Below are positions 1 to 8,195 of a stretch of DNA of 35,012 nt, one piece after another. Each line of letters opens with the position of its first letter. The stretch's first letter is position 1. The DNA comes from an uncultured Desulfovibrio sp. (GTDB taxonomy: Bacteria; Desulfobacterota; Desulfovibrionia; Desulfovibrionales; Desulfovibrionaceae), in assembly GCA_910587035.1 (NCBI GenBank), contig CAJUMQ010000025.1:1-35012 (forward strand), in the 5' to 3' direction. Under the pieces are notes generated by a model. That model saw nothing but the letters and a program-made list of their open reading frames with translations. It searched no databases and had not been told where the DNA came from. Both the position numbers and the translations under genes were made by a program.

Positions 1-1
1 T

Positions 2-78
2 GTGCTCGTAGCTCAGTTGGATAGAGCGACAGCCTCCTAAGCTGTAGGCCGCAGGTTCGATTCCTGCCGGGCACACCA
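2..78 (+). tRNA. tRNA-Arg (anticodon CCU)
   Basis: Full cloverleaf is readable. The acceptor stem GTGCTCG pairs with CGGGCAC, the D stem is GCTC/GAGC, and the anticodon stem ACAGC/GCTGT encloses loop CTCCTAA, giving anticodon CCT. The T stem is GCAGG/CCTGC with loop TTCGATT. The discriminator A and an encoded CCA follow. It decodes the rare AGG arginine codon. tRNA genes of this kind are frequent integration sites, but I see no second copy of its 3' end in this window. Confidence 0.97.
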
Positions 79-86
79 GATATTTC

Positions 87-117
87 AAGGGGTTATGCGA
101 GAGCGTAACCCCTTTTT
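87..117 (+). terminator. Rho-independent terminator of tRNA-Arg
   Basis: A 9-bp stem AAGGGGTTA/TAACCCCTT with a 10-nt loop, directly followed by a T run. It begins 8 nt after the tRNA CCA end. Confidence 0.9.
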
Positions 118-141
118 CATTTAATTATTTATTTGTTGCCG

Positions 142-162
142 AATTTGGTAGTAATTTGGTAG
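142..162 (+). repeat. Tandem AATTTGGTAG pair
   Basis: Two exact copies of AATTTGGTAG with an 11-bp period lie just downstream of the tRNA-Arg terminator. Short tandem repeats beside a tRNA 3' end can be arm sites left by a lost integrative element. No integrase is nearby, so this is only a possibility. Confidence 0.35.
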
Positions 163-232
163 GAACTTTTAGGATTTTCAGCATTCTTGTGAGCCCGCAT
201 GCAAAATGAGAATGAGCCGCACGGAAAATGAG

Positions 233-271
233 AACGTGCCAGAGCTTATTTTTTGCTTTGGCACGTTTTTT
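233..271 (+). terminator. Rho-independent terminator-like hairpin
   Basis: Stem AACGTGCCA/TGGCACGTT encloses a T-rich loop and is followed by TTTTG on the plus strand. Upstream are two copies of AAAATGAGAA at 203 and 225 (22-bp interval). No recognisable plus-strand gene ends here, so it may be a leftover of a deleted gene or part of a mobile-element end. Confidence 0.6.
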
Positions 272-338
272 GATTTAATATTTAGGCAATTACCGGATTC
301 GGTAGATTGCATCACAACCTTGCCGCGAGGCAGGCTGC

Positions 339-551
339 CTATTCAAAATTCTTGATGATTAATTCCGCTGATTTATTGAAATCCTGTATGTTAACACGAG
401 GATCACCTGCCCAGGGCATCTTGTAAATGCAGTGACTTGTGCCAATTTGTCTTGGCTTTCCAAAAAATGCCGAACAAACAAATTTAAGTTCGCTGAAGCG
501 AATACCAGATGGGTTGTTTCGCATCTTTTGAATAATTTTCTGAACGTCCAT
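339..551 (-). CDS. HicA-like mRNA interferase toxin, orphan
   Basis: A 70-residue protein that resembles the HicA/YcfA dsRNA-binding-fold toxins, which cleave mRNA. The diagnostic run is F-G-K-P-R-Q-I-G-T-S-H (about residues 30-40), containing the glycine and the catalytic-type histidine, followed by a W-x-GDPRVNIQ strand near residues 47-55. In the relatives I know, this strand is followed by a lysine-rich helix; here the tail reads differently and ends at residue 70, so the C-terminus may be altered. HicB normally lies directly downstream, but the 338 bases beyond the stop hold no HicB-like frame. The gene has its own promoter-like signal (563-591). It could be a neutralised remnant or be controlled by a HicB elsewhere. 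Confidence 0.65.
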   Translation of the reverse strand: MDVQKIIQKMRNNPSGIRFSELKFVCSAFFGKPRQIGTSHCIYKMPWAGDPRVNIQDFNKSAELIIKNFE

Positions 552-560
552 ATTGTTTTA

Positions 561-591
561 GTATTATTAATGATACTGTTTTATAGGTCAA
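561..591 (-). promoter_or_regulatory. Candidate hicA promoter with overlapping near-palindrome
   Basis: On the minus strand a -35-like TTGACC (586-591) is followed after 17 bases by AATAAT (563-568). The near-palindrome GTATTATTAATGATAC (561-576, one symmetric mismatch pair) covers the -10 region, as expected for an autoregulated toxin gene. Prediction from sequence only. Confidence 0.4.
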
Positions 592-946
592 GAGCATTTT
601 TAATCACTTCCGGGCAATTCCGTTTTTCACGTTTTGAGCTATGGGGGAAAATTCCCTGCATGGCTTTCTCCTGCCATTTGGCCTGGCGGGCATCCGCGAT
701 TTCAATGTACCGCAATGACCTCTCAGATGTGCGGTATAACCGGAGAATCTGCCAATTCAAAAGATGACATATTCGCCTTAAAGTTGGATACCAGCTCTGT
801 TCCGTACCGACTTCATGTCTTTACTCCCAATATCCCCCCTATAGCGTGTGTCCTGTACCATCACGTTTTTGTAGCTCGTCATTGCAAAATTGTAATATAA
901 CTGTATTTTACTCCAATATTTTAATCAATAAAATTACTATGTTGCC
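592..946. other. Intergenic stretch without a recognised gene
   Basis: No credible gene was found. Plus-strand frames at 432-767 and 634-900 have no ribosome binding site and no family signature. On the minus strand a frame open between about 765 and 582 reads like coding sequence (R- and K-rich, helical) but has no good start and no family I recognise. It may be the remnant of a gene that once preceded hicA. Confidence 0.4.
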
Positions 947-964
947 TCCATAGAGCTCTATGGA
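947..964. promoter_or_regulatory. Perfect 18-bp palindrome upstream of the permease gene
   Basis: TCCATAGAGCTCTATGGA is a perfect inverted repeat. It ends 37 bp before the start codon of the TauE-like gene, so it is placed like an operator in a leader or promoter. I did not find a second copy elsewhere in the window, so no regulator can be assigned. Confidence 0.5.
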
Positions 965-1001
965 ACGCTTATTGCTCATTTCCTCCAGTAAAGGAGGATA
1001 A

Positions 1002-1748
1002 ATGTTTCTGCTTTTGCTCACGGCGGCCATTGTGGGAATGCTCATTGGAACTGTTGGAGTTGGCGGGATTCTGCTGATCCCGGCCTTGTCTGCCTTTGCC
1101 GGCTTGTCAACACACATGGCGATGGCCACTGCGCTATTCAGTTTCATATTCACTGGTCTTCTCGGCACATGGCTTTACCAGCGTCATGGCAGCATTGACT
1201 GGGGCATCACCATACCTGTATGCGCCGGCGCCATGGCTGGAGCCTATCCAGGCTCCATGGCCAATGCGATGGCGTCAGGCAGAACCCTCGATATCATTCT
1301 TGGCGCCATCATTATCTTTGCTGGCATCTATGCGCTTTTTCCTGCCAAAAAACATATCCTTTCCTGTGCCTCGGGAAGCCTGAAGCAAAGAATTCTGCTT
1401 ATGGCTGTCGGCTTTATCGTTGGTTTCGGCTCAGGACTTACTGGAGTTGGCGGTCCTGTGCTCTCCGTGCCCCTGATGGTCATAACAGGTTTTGGCCCAC
1501 TCACATCGATTGCCACAAGCCAGGTCATCCAGATAGCGGCAGCCATATCTGGAAGCATAGGAAACCTTCAACATAATTTTGTGGATCTCGGCTTTGGAAT
1601 ATGGGTTGCCATGGCCGAGCTGGCCGGGGTCGCGGCTGGCGTCCATCTCGCGCACACCATATCGCAAAAAGCTCTCAAAATGGTGATATCCGTGGTTTGT
1701 ATTGTTGTGGGCGCATTTATAATGATCCGTTCGCTGTTTCTGGCCTGA
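1002..1748 (+). CDS. TauE/SafE-family (TSUP) membrane permease
   Basis: A 248-residue integral membrane protein with about eight hydrophobic segments. It has the two-repeat layout of the TSUP family: a glycine-rich motif G-T-V-G-V-G-G early in repeat one (about residues 16-22) and G-L-T-G-V-G-G-P in repeat two (about residues 144-151). Family members move small anions, especially sulfite and other C1-C2 sulfur or organic anions, across the inner membrane. A strong Shine-Dalgarno AGGAGG stands 4 nt before the ATG. The sulfotransferase gene begins 34 bp downstream, and the SLC13 permease follows, which fits an oxyanion or organosulfur role. The substrate cannot be read from sequence. Confidence 0.85.
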   Translation: MFLLLLTAAIVGMLIGTVGVGGILLIPALSAFAGLSTHMAMATALFSFIFTGLLGTWLYQRHGSIDWGITIPVCAGAMAGAYPGSMANAMASGRTLDIILGAIIIFAGIYALFPAKKHILSCASGSLKQRILLMAVGFIVGFGSGLTGVGGPVLSVPLMVITGFGPLTSIATSQVIQIAAAISGSIGNLQHNFVDLGFGIWVAMAELAGVAAGVHLAHTISQKALKMVISVVCIVVGAFIMIRSLFLA

Positions 1749-1782
1749 GAAAGATATTTTAACCCCGAAAGGAGGATAAACT

Positions 1783-2937
1783 GTGGCATTGCATCTGAAT
1801 GAAAAACCAATTTTTATGATTGGAGCCGAGCGATCCGGCACAACCCTTGTGATGTCCCTGCTGGGAACACATTCACGCATAGCCGTGCCAGAAGTGGTAT
1901 GGTATTATCCACGCTTTTATCCCTATCTCCACACATACGGGGATCTTTCCGATGAAAAGAATTTCCGGGTTCTTGCTGAAGAGATGGTCTTTGGCCTGAA
2001 AACTCCTCTTTGGGGGATGCAGGTAAACCCCCGGACAATCGTGGACGAGGTGATTGAGCTTGCACCGGAACGAAGCTTCGCTGGCCTATATGCCGGTATG
2101 CACCAGCGCTACGCAAACTATGTGCAAAAGCCAAGATGGGGAGAGAAAACACCCCACAATCTCTATTTTGTAGGACCGATGCACAATGATTTTCCCGAAG
2201 CGCAATTCATATATATAACGCGGGATGGCCGCGATGCCAGTGTGGACTATATGGAATCATCTTTTGGTCCCACAAATATCTATTGCGCCGCTCAATCATG
2301 GAAGCGCTGCTGGAACGCCGTAAAGGAATGGCGTGAGCCATTAAGGGAAAAGGGTTTGTGGCTGGATGTGAAATATGAGGAACTGGTCAGGGAACCGGAG
2401 CGCGTAATGCGTGGAGTGTGCGAATTTCTGGATGAGAAGTTTGAGCCTGGCATGTTCGATTTTTATAAAACGGATTTTTGCAGGGCTCGCGGAGCTTCGC
2501 GGGACCATGCGCCTCTTGGCAAGCCCATATCGGACAAATATGTGGGTATTTACAAGGATCTGCTTTCACAGCGGGATCAGCGCATATTCGCCGCTGTGGC
2601 TGGCAGGGAACTTGAAGAGGCCGGCTACAAAAATGATGTGGAGCCGGAAATGCCCGAGCAGCGCATGATTGACAAATATATTGAATTTGATGGCAGGGTG
2701 CGCGCGGCGACACTTGACGGCTTTGAAGGCCATATAGTTTTTGAAAGCTATAATGACTGGCTTGTGGATAGGCGCGAAGAACGCCGTAAAAAAGGAATCT
2801 GGAAAGAAGAGGATGCGCCTGGAATATTTCCTGCCGGAGATCCCGATGAGGAATATATTATGGGCTTGAGGGCCATGGATCGGTGGAAAAAACATTTTGG
2901 CATCAAGCGGCAATATGTGGGCGATGTGGTTTTATAG
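1783..2937 (+). CDS. PAPS-dependent sulfotransferase family protein
   Basis: A 384-residue cytosolic protein. The 5'-phosphosulfate loop appears at residues 13-21 (I-G-A-E-R-S-G-T-T). A 3'-phosphate binding element appears at 144-156 (Y-I-T-R-D-G-R-D-A), with the W-G-E-K-T-P block at 119-124. These are the hallmarks of enzymes that transfer sulfate from PAPS to a hydroxyl or amine acceptor. The start is GTG, chosen because AGGAGG lies 7 nt upstream and the P-loop needs this N-terminus. It follows the TauE-like gene by 34 bp, so the two are probably one transcript. A charged C-terminal extension of roughly 100 residues follows the core domain. Acceptor unknown. Confidence 0.85.
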   Translation: MALHLNEKPIFMIGAERSGTTLVMSLLGTHSRIAVPEVVWYYPRFYPYLHTYGDLSDEKNFRVLAEEMVFGLKTPLWGMQVNPRTIVDEVIELAPERSFAGLYAGMHQRYANYVQKPRWGEKTPHNLYFVGPMHNDFPEAQFIYITRDGRDASVDYMESSFGPTNIYCAAQSWKRCWNAVKEWREPLREKGLWLDVKYEELVREPERVMRGVCEFLDEKFEPGMFDFYKTDFCRARGASRDHAPLGKPISDKYVGIYKDLLSQRDQRIFAAVAGRELEEAGYKNDVEPEMPEQRMIDKYIEFDGRVRAATLDGFEGHIVFESYNDWLVDRREERRKKGIWKEEDAPGIFPAGDPDEEYIMGLRAMDRWKKHFGIKRQYVGDVVL

Positions 2938-3088
2938 ACAGAACGTATACCTGGGCGATGTTCCATTGAACACAGGTAAAAATTCATATGTGTTTGCTTT
3001 GCAAAGACGTGCATGAATTTATCATAAGCCAACCGAGCAAAGCCCCAGGTATGGTTTCAAAGCAAAAATGCTATCATGGAGTAGCAAA

Positions 3089-4579
3089 ATGAATGATGCC
3101 ATTGAATCCTCTGCCTCAAAACACAGGCTTCTGCTCATACTCGGCGGCCCCGCGTTGCTTCTGATCACAATTTGCCTCCCCTGCTTCGGGCCTGTCAACG
3201 CAAGATTTGGTTTCGGCATACTGTTCTGGATGGTATGGTGGTGGGTGACAACCGCCGTAGATATCAAACTTACATGCCTCGTGCCCATATTCGTGGTTTG
3301 CGTTTACAGCTACATGCCACTTGCAAAAGTGCTTGAGGCCTATGTGCATAAGGAGGCTGCTCTTATTTTTGGAGCGACCGCGATAACCGCGGCATGGGTT
3401 CGCTGGGGTTTTGCGAAAAGGCTGGCCCTGAATTTTTTGAGATGTGTCAGTGGAAATGTGCGGGCGCAAACGTCCGGGTGGTTCATATTGTGCGGCGTAA
3501 CTTCTTTTGTGGTAGGAAATACAACCGTTGCCGCCATGTTCGCTCCTGTGGCCGTTGCCTCCCTTCTTTATGCAGGATACGCCACCAATGAAGATCGCTG
3601 GAATTCCAGGGCCGCTTCAAATATCCTTATTGCAGTGGCATGGGGCGCAAGCGTTGGCGGCATGGCCACACCTTTGGGCGGCGGCCAGTCTGTTGTGACA
3701 TGGGGTCTATTGAACAAATATCTGGGGCATAATATTTACTTTACTGACTGGACCCTGCGCATGCTGCCAATTTCAATCCTCGTGGTGCTTGGCGTGGGCG
3801 TGCTCATGTACTTCATGAAGCCTGAGCGGGAAAATTTTGGCGGCAGCAAGGAGTTCTACCGTCAGGAACTGGCCAAGCTTGGGCCAATGACCTATGAGGA
3901 AAAAGTTTCCTTTTACGGCTTTGTACTTGCCATTCTCCTCGCTGTTTTTCAGCCTGTTTATGCCCCCTATACAAAAGGACCGGAATGGGCATGGCTGAAG
4001 CCCACACAGCTTTTTTGCATTATCCCGCTTCTCCTGCTGTTCTGGCCATCCAGAACTGTAAAGGGCGAGGCGATTTTGTCACCACAAACACTTAGGGATT
4101 ACTTCCCTGTGACCATACTTTTTATGTGGCCCGCGGCTGTGGCCTTAAGCAAAATACTTGGCGCAACCGGAGCATCGGCTGTTTTTGGCCAGTGGATACA
4201 GCCATTCATGGGTATTAGCGACACCGTATCCATTGCCGCGTGGAGTATTTCCGGAAACATTCTATCACAGGTAACAAGCGATACCGCTGCCGCCGGCATC
4301 ATGGTGCCACTGGCCATAGAATCCATGAGTCACTGGAATGGTCTGCAATATGGCGCTGTTCCGTGGGTATGGGTCACAGGGGCGGCCATAAGCTGGAGTT
4401 ATGCTGTGGCATCTGCTACAGGCGCGCAGGGGATTGCAGCCGGATATGGCGCAAACTTGCGCACAATGTTTGTATGGGGCCTGCTGGCGGCTGCCATATC
4501 AGTGGCGATCACCATTGCATATTTCTGGCTGGCCATTGTAGTGTTTGGATCAGACTTTTATATCATGCCGCCAGCGTAA
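3089..4579 (+). CDS. SLC13/DASS-family anion permease
   Basis: A 496-residue polytopic membrane protein with about eleven hydrophobic segments. The two DASS signature loops are visible. V-G-N-T-T-V-A-A-M-F lies in the first half, and S-G-N-I-L-S-Q-V-T-S-D-T-A-A-A-G lies in the second; these Asn/Thr pairs bind the carboxylate or sulfate substrate and sodium in known members. I chose the ATG at 3089 because GGAG lies 7 nt upstream; an earlier in-frame ATG at 3068 has no such site. It lies 150 bp after the sulfotransferase gene, and a sigma-54 activator gene follows. Likely substrates are di- or tricarboxylates or sulfate; sequence alone does not decide. Confidence 0.82.
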   Translation: MNDAIESSASKHRLLLILGGPALLLITICLPCFGPVNARFGFGILFWMVWWWVTTAVDIKLTCLVPIFVVCVYSYMPLAKVLEAYVHKEAALIFGATAITAAWVRWGFAKRLALNFLRCVSGNVRAQTSGWFILCGVTSFVVGNTTVAAMFAPVAVASLLYAGYATNEDRWNSRAASNILIAVAWGASVGGMATPLGGGQSVVTWGLLNKYLGHNIYFTDWTLRMLPISILVVLGVGVLMYFMKPERENFGGSKEFYRQELAKLGPMTYEEKVSFYGFVLAILLAVFQPVYAPYTKGPEWAWLKPTQLFCIIPLLLLFWPSRTVKGEAILSPQTLRDYFPVTILFMWPAAVALSKILGATGASAVFGQWIQPFMGISDTVSIAAWSISGNILSQVTSDTAAAGIMVPLAIESMSHWNGLQYGAVPWVWVTGAAISWSYAVASATGAQGIAAGYGANLRTMFVWGLLAAAISVAITIAYFWLAIVVFGSDFYIMPPA

Positions 4580-4695
4580 CCACGCCCGCAATATGGCGCA
4601 CTTCATACAGGCAGCTCTGCCGGCATGGGAGAGTTGCCTGTTGCCTTTATGGATAAATATCACCAACATCCAAAAACACGGGTATATTCCAGTAT

Positions 4696-6615
4696 ATGAA
4701 CAATTCTTTCAGATTCGCCTTTGTCTCCAATTCCCTGGCCATAGCGCAATCGGTCAGGGATTATGCATCGTCCAGAAAGCTATCAATGGAAATACGGCAG
4801 GCCAATATGGAGGATGCCATTCCTGTCGCCAAGAGCCTGATTGACGATGGAGTAAGTGTCGTGTTGGGAGGCGGGGGCACAGGCAGGATTCTCCGGCGCC
4901 ATTTGCTTAAGCCTGTCGTCACAATTGGCAGAACCCATTTGGATATAATCCAGGCACTTATGAAAGCCAGGGAGTATTCGCCCAAAATCGCCTTTACATG
5001 CTATGGCCCGGTTCCTCGCTGGACAGCGCTTTTTGCCAGACTGCTGGATGTCAGTCTTTCACCTGTGCCATTTACCTCCACCCCGGAGCTTGTGTCAGGA
5101 ATTGCCATGGCTATTGAGCAGGGAGCTGGCGTCATAGCGGGTGGAGGCATCTGCGTGGAGATTGCCAGGGCAAAGGGATGCCCTGGAGTCATAATTGCTC
5201 CGGGGGAGGAATCCCTTGAAAGGGCGATGGACGAGGCCGTAAACATAGCGCGTTCGCAGCAAAGGGATCACGAACACAATGCATGGCTGCAGGGAGCGCT
5301 TGACGCGCTTCATGAAGGTGTTATTGGCATTGATATAAAAGGCCGGGAGACAATAAGCAACAAGTCTGCCAATTCCATATTGCCCGCAATATCCTCACAT
5401 GAGCTGGAAAATGGCGATATTGGAAAAAAGCTGGGCCTTGAGCATACACTGCGCTCTGGGCATAAAAATGATGGGATAGTCCGCCGAATTTCAGGTGTCG
5501 AACTTGTGATCAATACGGTACCAGTGCAGGTTAATGGCGTAACCCAGGGCGCTTTGGCCGCATTTATGCCATCCGCAAGAGTCCGTGATCTCAGCCACAA
5601 AATGAAAAATGCCTCCCGGGCTACCATGAAGGCCAAATATGATCTGGATAGCCTTAAGGGTTCGAGCGCGCTCATGGCCGCCTTGAAAAAAAGGGCAACT
5701 CAATACGCCAATTCCGATATGGCCATCCATATACATGGTGAAAGCGGCACCGGCAAGGAGCTGCTTGCGCAAGGCATTCACCGTGCCTCCAACAGAAGCA
5801 GAGGTGCTTTTGTGGCTGTGAACTGTGGGGCTTTGCCCGAATCACTGCTTGAAAGCGAACTTTTCGGATATGAGGAGGGGGCTTTCACTGGAGCCCGCAA
5901 AGGAGGCAAAACAGGGCTTTTGGAGCTTGCGCAGGATGGAACTGTATTTTTGGATGAAATCGCGGATATTTCCCCTGGGGTTCAGGCGAAATTATTAAGG
6001 GTTCTGGAAACAGGGGAAATATTCCGCCTCGGCGGGATTTCGCCTGTGCTGGTTAATGCCCGTGTAATCAGTAGCACGTGGAAAGATCTCGCTTGCGAGG
6101 TGCGCTCAGGCAGGTTCAGGCCCGATCTGTACTATCGGCTCACGCCATTGCGCCTGGCAACTCCGCCCCTGCGGCTGCGGCCTGAGGATATTTCAGAAAT
6201 CGCTGCCGACATCCTTACCAGGGCTGGCTTGTCCGCCGGCTTTCTTTCGACAAGGGCTGTTAGCCTCCTTATGGATTATTCCTGGCCAGGCAATGTCCGC
6301 GAGCTGGACGCCGTATTGCGGAGATTCAGCCTGTTGGGTAGCAGGGTAATCTGCGACGATGAGCTTCTGGAAAGTCTGATGAAAGAGCTGGAGATTGAGC
6401 AGGGATATCTTTCGTCTCCTCCTGTAGAGACAGATTTGAAAAAATATGTCACAGGAGCGGGCACTGGCGATCTCAAGGCCCGTATGTGCCGGGTTGAAAA
6501 AGAAATTATTGCAGGCGAATTGCTCAGATGTGGCAACAATCGTATGCTCGCAGCCCATAATTTGGGTATAAGCACCAATACCCTTTGGCGCAAAACACGT
6601 TATTACGAAAAATAA
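4696..6615 (+). CDS. Sigma-54-dependent activator with PrpR-type sensor domain
   Basis: 639 residues. The N-terminal part (about 1-195) matches the PrpR_N fold: an alternating alpha/beta domain with G-G-G-G-T-G-R at 58-64 and V-I-A-G-G-G near 150. A PAS-like segment follows (about 198-295). The AAA+ domain spans about 320-555, with Walker A G-E-S-G-T-G-K-E at 348-355, the sigma-54 contact loop GAFTGA at 395-400 and Walker B V-F-L-D-E at 417-421. A Fis-type helix-turn-helix closes the protein (about 605-635). Such proteins sense a small organic acid and open sigma-54 promoters. No clear Shine-Dalgarno precedes the ATG. Targets may be the permease genes upstream or the preTA operon downstream, but I found no convincing -24/-12 element at either. 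Confidence 0.9.
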   Translation: MNNSFRFAFVSNSLAIAQSVRDYASSRKLSMEIRQANMEDAIPVAKSLIDDGVSVVLGGGGTGRILRRHLLKPVVTIGRTHLDIIQALMKAREYSPKIAFTCYGPVPRWTALFARLLDVSLSPVPFTSTPELVSGIAMAIEQGAGVIAGGGICVEIARAKGCPGVIIAPGEESLERAMDEAVNIARSQQRDHEHNAWLQGALDALHEGVIGIDIKGRETISNKSANSILPAISSHELENGDIGKKLGLEHTLRSGHKNDGIVRRISGVELVINTVPVQVNGVTQGALAAFMPSARVRDLSHKMKNASRATMKAKYDLDSLKGSSALMAALKKRATQYANSDMAIHIHGESGTGKELLAQGIHRASNRSRGAFVAVNCGALPESLLESELFGYEEGAFTGARKGGKTGLLELAQDGTVFLDEIADISPGVQAKLLRVLETGEIFRLGGISPVLVNARVISSTWKDLACEVRSGRFRPDLYYRLTPLRLATPPLRLRPEDISEIAADILTRAGLSAGFLSTRAVSLLMDYSWPGNVRELDAVLRRFSLLGSRVICDDELLESLMKELEIEQGYLSSPPVETDLKKYVTGAGTGDLKARMCRVEKEIIAGELLRCGNNRMLAAHNLGISTNTLWRKTRYYEK

Positions 6616-6674
6616 TGCCACCGCCCCATCCTCTCCAGGAGCAAAGGCGTATTAGAATTTTGTAAAGGATCTTT

Positions 6675-6703
6675 TTGATAAGACTTCAGCATTTAAGTAT
6701 ATT
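6675..6703 (+). promoter_or_regulatory. Candidate sigma-70 promoter for the preT-preA operon
   Basis: TTGATA (6675-6680), 17-bp spacer, TATATT (6698-6703). It lies in the 338-bp gap between the sigma-54 activator gene and preT and would give a leader of roughly 240 nt. The rest of this gap holds no gene I can support. Confidence 0.4.
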
Positions 6704-6953
6704 TTATAGGCGGTTATATGGCGATATAAAAAATCTTCCTGAATGGCTTGCCTCAAATGGGAAAAGTGTATGCAGTTTTTGGTAAATTGGGCTCACTTCT
6801 CTCGTAACGCTTGCCATGGGCCTATTCTCATCAGGCAGCTTTTGCTATATGCTGGATGCGTACAGAACCTGTGCTTCTGTTATGTCTGAAATGCAAGAGA
6901 ATCGGCCTGTTTCTGGACAATAGCCTCTGAAACATCAGGCAAAAGGAGATCCA

Positions 6954-8195
6954 ATGACAACAGACTACGAAGAAGAAATCGGCACTACCTATACCATAAG
7001 TACCGTCATGGAGGAGGCTGAACGATGCCTGCTATGTCATGACGCTCCCTGCTCGAGAGCCTGTCCAGCCGCCACTGATCCTGCGCGCTTCATAAGAAGC
7101 GTCCGTTTTCGCAACATCAAGGGAGCAGCCGAAACAATAAGGGAAAATAACAGTCTTGGCGGTGTCTGCGCCAGGGTATGCCCTACAGAACGCTATTGCC
7201 AGTCAGGATGTTCCCGCTGCGGCATAGATCGTCCCATTGATATAGGCGGCATTCAGCGTTTTGTTACTGACATGGAACATCGCTTGGAAATGGAAATTCT
7301 GCAGCCTGGCGAGCCCAATGGCCTAAATGTGGCCATCGTGGGCAGCGGCCCCTCGGCCCTGCAGGCAGCAGCGAGCCTGCGCAGACTGGGATATGCGGTA
7401 ACCATATATGAAAAGCAGGAGAAACCAGGAGGCTACCTTCGCTACGGCATACCAGCATATCGCCTTCCCGACAATGTCCTGGATGCTGAAATTGCGACCA
7501 TTGAGCGCCTTGGCGTCAATTTTCTTTGCAAAGTCACTGTGGGAAAAGATGTAACCATGGAAAGCCTGAAGAAGGATAATGACGCAGTTCTGGTGGCGAC
7601 CGGCTTTGACGAGGCCAGGACCCTGCCGCTTTTTGACGGCGACAAGCGTGCGGAAACCGCCGTCTCCTTCCTTGCGCGTGTTCGTGAAAACAAGGGGAAA
7701 ATCGAAAATATTCCCGGTCATGCTGTGGTCATCGGTGGAGGCGATGTGGCCATGGATGCTGCAACCACCCTCAAGAAACTTGGGGTGAAGCGCGTAACTG
7801 ACCTGGCCTATGAGGAATTCTCTGAGTTCCTCGCCTCCGAAAAAGAGCTGGAGGGCGCGCGCAAAGCCGGTGTGACCATAATGGATGGCTATGTGCCCGC
7901 TGCCATTGACGGCGACATTGTTATTTTCAGGCACAGGCACATCCCCGCCGAGATTCGCCTCTCCCCCGACAAGATCCTTCTTGCCGTTGGGCAGAAGTCC
8001 GACGCCGGTGCGCTCGGCATAGCCATGAATGGCAATGAGGCAGTTTCGCAGGACTGCCGCACTGCGGATGCCAAGGTCTTTGTCACCGGCGATATAGCCC
8101 CTGGCGATAAAACAGTCGTCTGGGCCGTGCGAAAAGGCAAGATAGCCGCGCAGGCCATTCACAGCAGCCTGGAAAAAGGGAGGAGCAGACAATGA
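6954..8195 (+). CDS. preT: PreT-like subunit of NAD(P)-dependent dihydropyrimidine dehydrogenase
   Basis: 413 residues, cytosolic. The N-terminal cysteine clusters C25-C28-C33-C37 and C72-C76-C82-C86 match the [4Fe-4S] ligands of the GltD/PreT family. An FAD Rossmann motif is at about 127-137 (V-A-I-V-G-S-G-P-S-A). A second, NAD(P)-binding Rossmann motif is at about 258-268 (V-V-I-G-G-G-D-V-A-M-D). A C-terminal G-D-I-A-P-G-D element closes the FAD site. The protein passes electrons between NAD(P)H and PreA, which reduces uracil or thymine or runs the reverse reaction. AAGGAG stands 6 nt before the ATG. The stop overlaps the preA start by 4 nt (ATGA), so translation is coupled. Confidence 0.9.
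   Translation: MTTDYEEEIGTTYTISTVMEEAERCLLCHDAPCSRACPAATDPARFIRSVRFRNIKGAAETIRENNSLGGVCARVCPTERYCQSGCSRCGIDRPIDIGGIQRFVTDMEHRLEMEILQPGEPNGLNVAIVGSGPSALQAAASLRRLGYAVTIYEKQEKPGGYLRYGIPAYRLPDNVLDAEIATIERLGVNFLCKVTVGKDVTMESLKKDNDAVLVATGFDEARTLPLFDGDKRAETAVSFLARVRENKGKIENIPGHAVVIGGGDVAMDAATTLKKLGVKRVTDLAYEEFSEFLASEKELEGARKAGVTIMDGYVPAAIDGDIVIFRHRHIPAEIRLSPDKILLAVGQKSDAGALGIAMNGNEAVSQDCRTADAKVFVTGDIAPGDKTVVWAVRKGKIAAQAIHSSLEKGRSRQ

Noticed and set aside
582..765. Minus-strand frame resembling a helical protein fragment upstream of hicA
   Set aside because: No credible start and no family recognised; kept only as a possible remnant.
432..900. Overlapping plus-strand open frames of 88 and 111 codons
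   Set aside because: No Shine-Dalgarno, no family motif, unlike codon use, and they overlap hicA or each other.
2947..3054. Distant inverted repeat ATACCTGGG/CCCAGGTAT before the SLC13 gene
   Set aside because: Only 9 bp with about 90 bp between arms; could occur by chance.
6828..6850. GGCAGCTTTTGC as a sigma-54 -24/-12 promoter for preT
   Set aside because: GG to GC distance is 10 instead of the required 12 bases.
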